DNA from: Asanoa ishikariensis
Lineage (GTDB): Bacteria > Actinomycetota > Actinomycetes > Mycobacteriales > Micromonosporaceae
Direction of reading: 5' to 3'
Assembly (NCBI RefSeq): GCF_900107455.1
Contig: NZ_FNQB01000004.1
Span: 320,193-384,192, forward strand
Length of the DNA stretch: 64,000 nt
Below the pieces are notes generated by a model. That model ran no database searches, was not told the origin of the DNA, and saw only the letters and a list, made by a program, of their open reading frames with translations. Both the position numbers and the translations under genes were made by a program. Of the stretch, positions 60,790-64,000 are shown one piece after another (the stretch's first letter is position 1; each line of letters opens with the position of its first letter).

Positions 60790-61872
60790 ATGCTCGACGC
60801 GCTGCGGCCCATCGCGCAGGCCTGCGACCTGTCCATCCCTCAGGAGCACCACCGCGGCATCGCCGTCGTCGGTGCCGGCGCCATCGTGGAGGTGGCCCAC
60901 CTGCCCGCGTACCAGCGCGCCGGTCTGCCGGTCAGGGGGATCGTCGACCTCGACCGCGCGCGAGCCGAGAAGCTTGCCGCCCGCTTCGGGTTGCCACGGG
61001 TCTACGACAGCCTCGACGACGTCCTCGCGGACGACGAGGTCGAGGTGCTCGACGTCGCGGTCGTCCCGAACGCCCAGCCCGAGATCGCCAAGCGCGCCTT
61101 CGCCGCCGGCCGGCACGTCCTGGCGCAGAAGCCGATCGCGGTCGACACCACGCTCGGCCACGACCTGGTCGCCGCGGCCGACGCGGCGGGCACCGCACTC
61201 GTGGTCAACCAGCAGATGCGTTACGGCGAGGGCATCGCCGCGACCCGGGCGATCGCCGAGGCCGGCTGGCTGGGCGAGGTGACCGCGCTGACCATCGACG
61301 TCAACATCACCACCGACTTCACCGCCTGGGACTGGCTCGTGCGCAGCGAGCGGCTGGACCTGATGTACCACTCGATCCACTACTACGACTCCGTGCGGTC
61401 GCTGCTCGGCGACCCGGACAGCCTCTACTGCGTCGCCGGCCGGCGGCCGGGCCAGGCGCCGACCGGCGAGACCCGGTCGATCACCACGATGACGTTCCCG
61501 TCCGGAGCCCGGGCGCTGGTGAACGTCAACCACGAGAACGTCACCGGCGACCCGTACGCCACCTTCCGGCTCGATGGTTCGCAAGGTTCGGTGCGGGGGA
61601 GCATCGGCCTGCTGCTGGACTACCCGCACGGCCGGCCGGACACCGTCGCGGTGCGCAGCGCCGTGCTGCCGACCGACGGCTGGCTCCCATACCCGGTGAC
61701 CACGCGGTGGATCCCGGACGCCTTCGCCGGGCCGATGGGCGCGCTGCTGCGCCAGGTCGCCGGAACCGGTGCGGCCCCGACCAGGGGAGCGGACGCGCTG
61801 CGCACGCTCGCCCTGGTCGAGGCCGGTTACGAGTCGATCCGGACCGGTGAGGTCACGCGCTTGACTTGGTGA
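60790..61872 (+). CDS. Gfo/Idh/MocA family oxidoreductase
   Basis: A 360-residue NAD(P)-dependent sugar dehydrogenase. Rossmann motif GIAVVGAGAIVEVAHLPAYQ, then GIVDLDRARAEKLAARFG and the family signature HVLAQKPIAVDTTLGHDLV with the catalytic Lys of the QKP (EKP) motif. The C-terminal beta-sheet domain includes YHSIHYYDSVRSLLGDP with the usual His. ATG 60790 has CCAGGAGAC. The stop overlaps the convergent permease gene by 20 bases. Likely oxidises the imported sugar or a derived glycoside. Confidence 0.92.
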   Translation: MLDALRPIAQACDLSIPQEHHRGIAVVGAGAIVEVAHLPAYQRAGLPVRGIVDLDRARAEKLAARFGLPRVYDSLDDVLADDEVEVLDVAVVPNAQPEIAKRAFAAGRHVLAQKPIAVDTTLGHDLVAAADAAGTALVVNQQMRYGEGIAATRAIAEAGWLGEVTALTIDVNITTDFTAWDWLVRSERLDLMYHSIHYYDSVRSLLGDPDSLYCVAGRRPGQAPTGETRSITTMTFPSGARALVNVNHENVTGDPYATFRLDGSQGSVRGSIGLLLDYPHGRPDTVAVRSAVLPTDGWLPYPVTTRWIPDAFAGPMGALLRQVAGTGAAPTRGADALRTLALVEAGYESIRTGEVTRLTW

Positions 61873-63109
61873 GGACCGGTGCGGGGTCGGCAGTTTTGCG
61901 GGCCACCCGTTTGCGGAACAGCGCCCGGTCCCGCTGGCTGGTCGCGGTGTAGAGCGACGCCGCCGCGACCAACACCGTGCCCTGGACGACGTTCTGGTAG
62001 TTCGAGCCGATGTTCAACACGTTGAAGCCGTTGCTGAGCGTGAACAGGATCAACGTGCCGATCACCGACTTCACGACGACGCCGGAGCCGCCGAACAGCG
62101 ACGTCCCGCCCAGCACCGCGGCCGCGATGACGGTGAGCTCGCCGCCGGTGAGCACGGTCGGGTCGACCGAGTTGAACCGGCCCGCGTAGAGCACGCCGAC
62201 GACCGCGGCGAGCACGCCGTTGAGCACGAACGCGCCCATCTTGTAGCGGTCGACGTTGATGCCGGACAGGCGCGCGGCCTCGGCGTTGCCGCCGACGGCG
62301 TAGAGGTTGCGGCCGATCACGGTGAACCGCAGGACAAGGCTGGCGACCAGGGCCAGACCGAGCATGATCCACACGGGTACGGCCTGCTCCAGCAGGTTCG
62401 GCCGGAAGCCGGCGATGACCAGGATCAGCAGGCCGCCGAGCCACAGCGGCCAGGTCGCGGTGAGCTTCTCGCGCACGGCGCCCGAGCTGTCCGCGCCCGA
62501 GCTGGCCGCGCTGGTCCGGGCCGGGCCGGAGCGGACCGCGAGGACCACCGCGAGGGCGATCAGGGCGCCTCCGAGAACCAGAGCGACAGCGACCGGCAGT
62601 TCCCAACGCCCGGTCGAGAAGGACAGCAGCGCGGTGTTGTGCGCCGTGATGCTCTTGCCGTCGAGGATCGCCTGCACGACGCCGCGGACCGCGGTCAGCG
62701 TGCCGAGCGTGACGATGAAGGCGTTGACCCCGACCTTCTGCACCAGCAGCGCGTTGACCAGCCCGACCAGAGCGCCGCAGGCGATCGCGGCCAGCACGGC
62801 GAGGAAGGTGCCGTTGCCGTCGATGAGCTTGAGCGCGACCGTTCCGGCGAGCGCCGCGGTCGATGCGACCGACAGGTCGAAGTTGCCGGAGATGAGCACC
62901 ACCGTCATGAAGATCGCGAGGATCCCGATGAGGGCGGACTGCTCGAGGATGTTGCTCAGGTTGACGCTGCTGAGATAGCTCGGCCGGCCCTGCACCGACG
63001 AAGTGATTGTGAGCACCGCTAACAAAGCGATGAAGGCGTAGACCACGCCGGCGGCACGGGGGGCCAGTGCCTTCCGCCAGGCCGGTGGCTTCGCTGCCGG
63101 GTTGGTCAT
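61853..63109 (-). CDS. Ribose/xylose-type ABC transporter permease (RbsC/XylH-like)
   Basis: A 418-residue inner-membrane permease with about ten TM segments. Motifs: LSNILEQSALIGILAIFMTVVLISG, FDLSVAS, VGVNAFIVTLGTL, FTVIGRNLYAVGGNAEAARLSGI and VLGGTSLFGGSG, all typical of RbsC/XylH/MglC. A Ser/Ala-rich cytoplasmic loop (about 205-225) is longer than usual. Its ATG overlaps the stop of the ATPase gene (ATGA). No signal-bearing binding protein for it is in the window. Confidence 0.93.
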   Translation of the reverse strand: MTNPAAKPPAWRKALAPRAAGVVYAFIALLAVLTITSSVQGRPSYLSSVNLSNILEQSALIGILAIFMTVVLISGNFDLSVASTAALAGTVALKLIDGNGTFLAVLAAIACGALVGLVNALLVQKVGVNAFIVTLGTLTAVRGVVQAILDGKSITAHNTALLSFSTGRWELPVAVALVLGGALIALAVVLAVRSGPARTSAASSGADSSGAVREKLTATWPLWLGGLLILVIAGFRPNLLEQAVPVWIMLGLALVASLVLRFTVIGRNLYAVGGNAEAARLSGINVDRYKMGAFVLNGVLAAVVGVLYAGRFNSVDPTVLTGGELTVIAAAVLGGTSLFGGSGVVVKSVIGTLILFTLSNGFNVLNIGSNYQNVVQGTVLVAAASLYTATSQRDRALFRKRVARKTADPAPVLTKSSA

Positions 63110-64000
63110 GAGGTTGCTGCCTTTCGGCTGGAGATTTGGTCGCCATGCCTGGCGAAGCCGCTGGCGATCGCGGTGACTTCGTGGACGTCCGTCTCGGCCG
63201 AGACCAGGTCGGCGACCAGCGCCCCACGTCGCAGGACGAGGATCCGGTCGCAGGAGCCGATCAGCTCCTCGAACTCGGACGTGACGATCAGGACGGCCGC
63301 GCCCCGCTGGGCGAGGCGGCGGATGAGGTGCAGGATGTCGGACTTGGCGCCGACGTCGACGCCGGCGGTGGGCTCGTCGAGCAGGAAGATCGAGGCGTTC
63401 CCGTACAGCCACTTGGCGAAGACGACCTTCTGGGCGTTGCCGCCGCTGAGGTCCCCGACCTTCGAGTCGATCGTCTGGGTCTTGATGCCGAGGTCCTCGA
63501 CGGCCTGGCGGGCCTGTGCGCGTTCGCGTCCGGTGTGCGGGAACATCCGCCGCCACGACAGCCGCGGCAGGTCCGGCAGCGAGATGTTGCGCCAGATCTC
63601 CCAGTCGGCGAGGAAGCCCTGGCGGGCACGGTCCTCGGGCACGAGGGCCATGCCCCGGCGCACGGCGACCTGCGGGCCGCGCGGCCGGTCGCGCCCGTTG
63701 ACCGTGACCGAGCCGGTCACCGCCCGGTCGGCGCCATAGATCGCCTGGAGCAGCTCGGTGCGGCCGCTGCCGAGCAGGCCGGCGATGCCGACCACCTCGC
63801 CGGCCCGCACGCTGAAGCTCAGCGGGCCGAACGCCGCGCCCGAGGCCAGGTCGTCGACGGCCAGCACGACCTCCCCGAGGTCCCGCGCCGGGGAGGGGGC
63901 GTCGGCCTCGAACGCGGCCAGCCGCTCGCCGACGATCGCGGTGATCAGGGCCGCCTCGTCGGTCGACGCGGTCGGCGCGTCGAGGACCACCAGGCCGTCC
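63106..64000 (-). CDS. Sugar ABC transporter ATP-binding protein, RbsA-like (5' end beyond window)
   Basis: The C-terminal 298 residues of a double-NBD ATPase. The visible end of NBD1 carries LVVLDAPTAST: the usual catalytic Glu after the Walker B Asp is Ala. NBD2 is complete: GIAGLLGSGRTELL (P-loop, with S in the usual GRS/GKS position shifted as in RbsA), LSGGNAQKV signature, and FLLDEPTAGVDVGAK. It is translationally coupled to the permease. It powers import of a pentose or similar sugar. Confidence 0.92.
   Translation of the reverse strand, partial: DGLVVLDAPTASTDEAALITAIVGERLAAFEADAPSPARDLGEVVLAVDDLASGAAFGPLSFSVRAGEVVGIAGLLGSGRTELLQAIYGADRAVTGSVTVNGRDRPRGPQVAVRRGMALVPEDRARQGFLADWEIWRNISLPDLPRLSWRRMFPHTGRERAQARQAVEDLGIKTQTIDSKVGDLSGGNAQKVVFAKWLYGNASIFLLDEPTAGVDVGAKSDILHLIRRLAQRGAAVLIVTSEFEELIGSCDRILVLRRGALVADLVSAETDVHEVTAIASGFARHGDQISSRKAATS

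Overview
The window is GC-rich actinobacterial DNA. Strong third-position GC, GTG starts, SARP/AfsR-type regulators, CBM13-bearing hydrolases and an ECF sigma factor with a fused anti-sigma-like part all fit a filamentous soil actinomycete. The genus cannot be fixed from sequence reading alone. I saw no rRNA, tRNA, CRISPR array or insertion sequence.

Left part (1-9.1 kb): the tail of a TPR regulator, a secreted GH19 chitinase, a STAS anti-anti-sigma protein, a 14-TM-type MFS exporter divergent from its TetR regulator across a double operator, small hypothetical genes, a lone PD-(D/E)XK-like protein, and a secreted toxin with thrombospondin-type Ca repeats and a restriction-endonuclease-like C-terminus, followed by a putative immunity gene.

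Lipid island (9.1-29.5 kb): a plus-strand operon with translationally coupled genes encodes a PUFA-synthase-like machine: PfaD-like enoyl reductase, KS-AT-ACP-KR-DH, and KS-CLF-AT-DH-DH. It ends in an unusual membrane enzyme that joins an HxD-containing domain, a PEMT-like methyltransferase region and an Mpo1-like domain. It converges on a minus-strand operon encoding a fatty-acyl-AMP ligase-ACP-condensation protein, a BtaA-like aminocarboxypropyl transferase, a BtaB-like methyltransferase and an alpha/beta hydrolase. Together they suggest a polyene or polyunsaturated acyl chain joined to a homoserine-betaine-like head group. I did not recognise a characterised pathway with this gene set.

Middle (29.5-39.9 kb): a lipoprotein, a CrtU-like FAD desaturase, a GPP34/GOLPH3-like protein with a MerR regulator and a clear MerR-type operator, a SARP-NB-ARC-TPR regulator, a DUF4062-NB-ARC-TPR protein and a secreted beta/gamma-crystallin-like protein.

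Hemicellulose operon (40.0-50.7 kb): five secreted enzymes (GH43, GH10, GH62, GH127, GH43) lie head to tail with 9-21 bp gaps. Upstream is an ECF sigma factor fused to a zinc anti-sigma motif, a membrane segment and a CBM42 arabinose-binding domain, which may be the membrane sensor for the operon. A LacI-type palindrome lies at the operon's first start codon.

Right part (51-64 kb): a LacI-centred regulon. Four near-identical palindromes (core TCAAWCGWTTGA) lie in front of an SDR-E1alpha-E1beta-VOC-LacI operon, a GH95-like secreted hydrolase divergent from a muconolactone-isomerase-like gene, and a solute-binding protein divergent from a Gfo/Idh/MocA dehydrogenase. A RbsC/RbsA-like ABC transporter runs off the right edge. 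The set looks like import and oxidative breakdown of a plant-derived sugar or glycoside of unknown identity.
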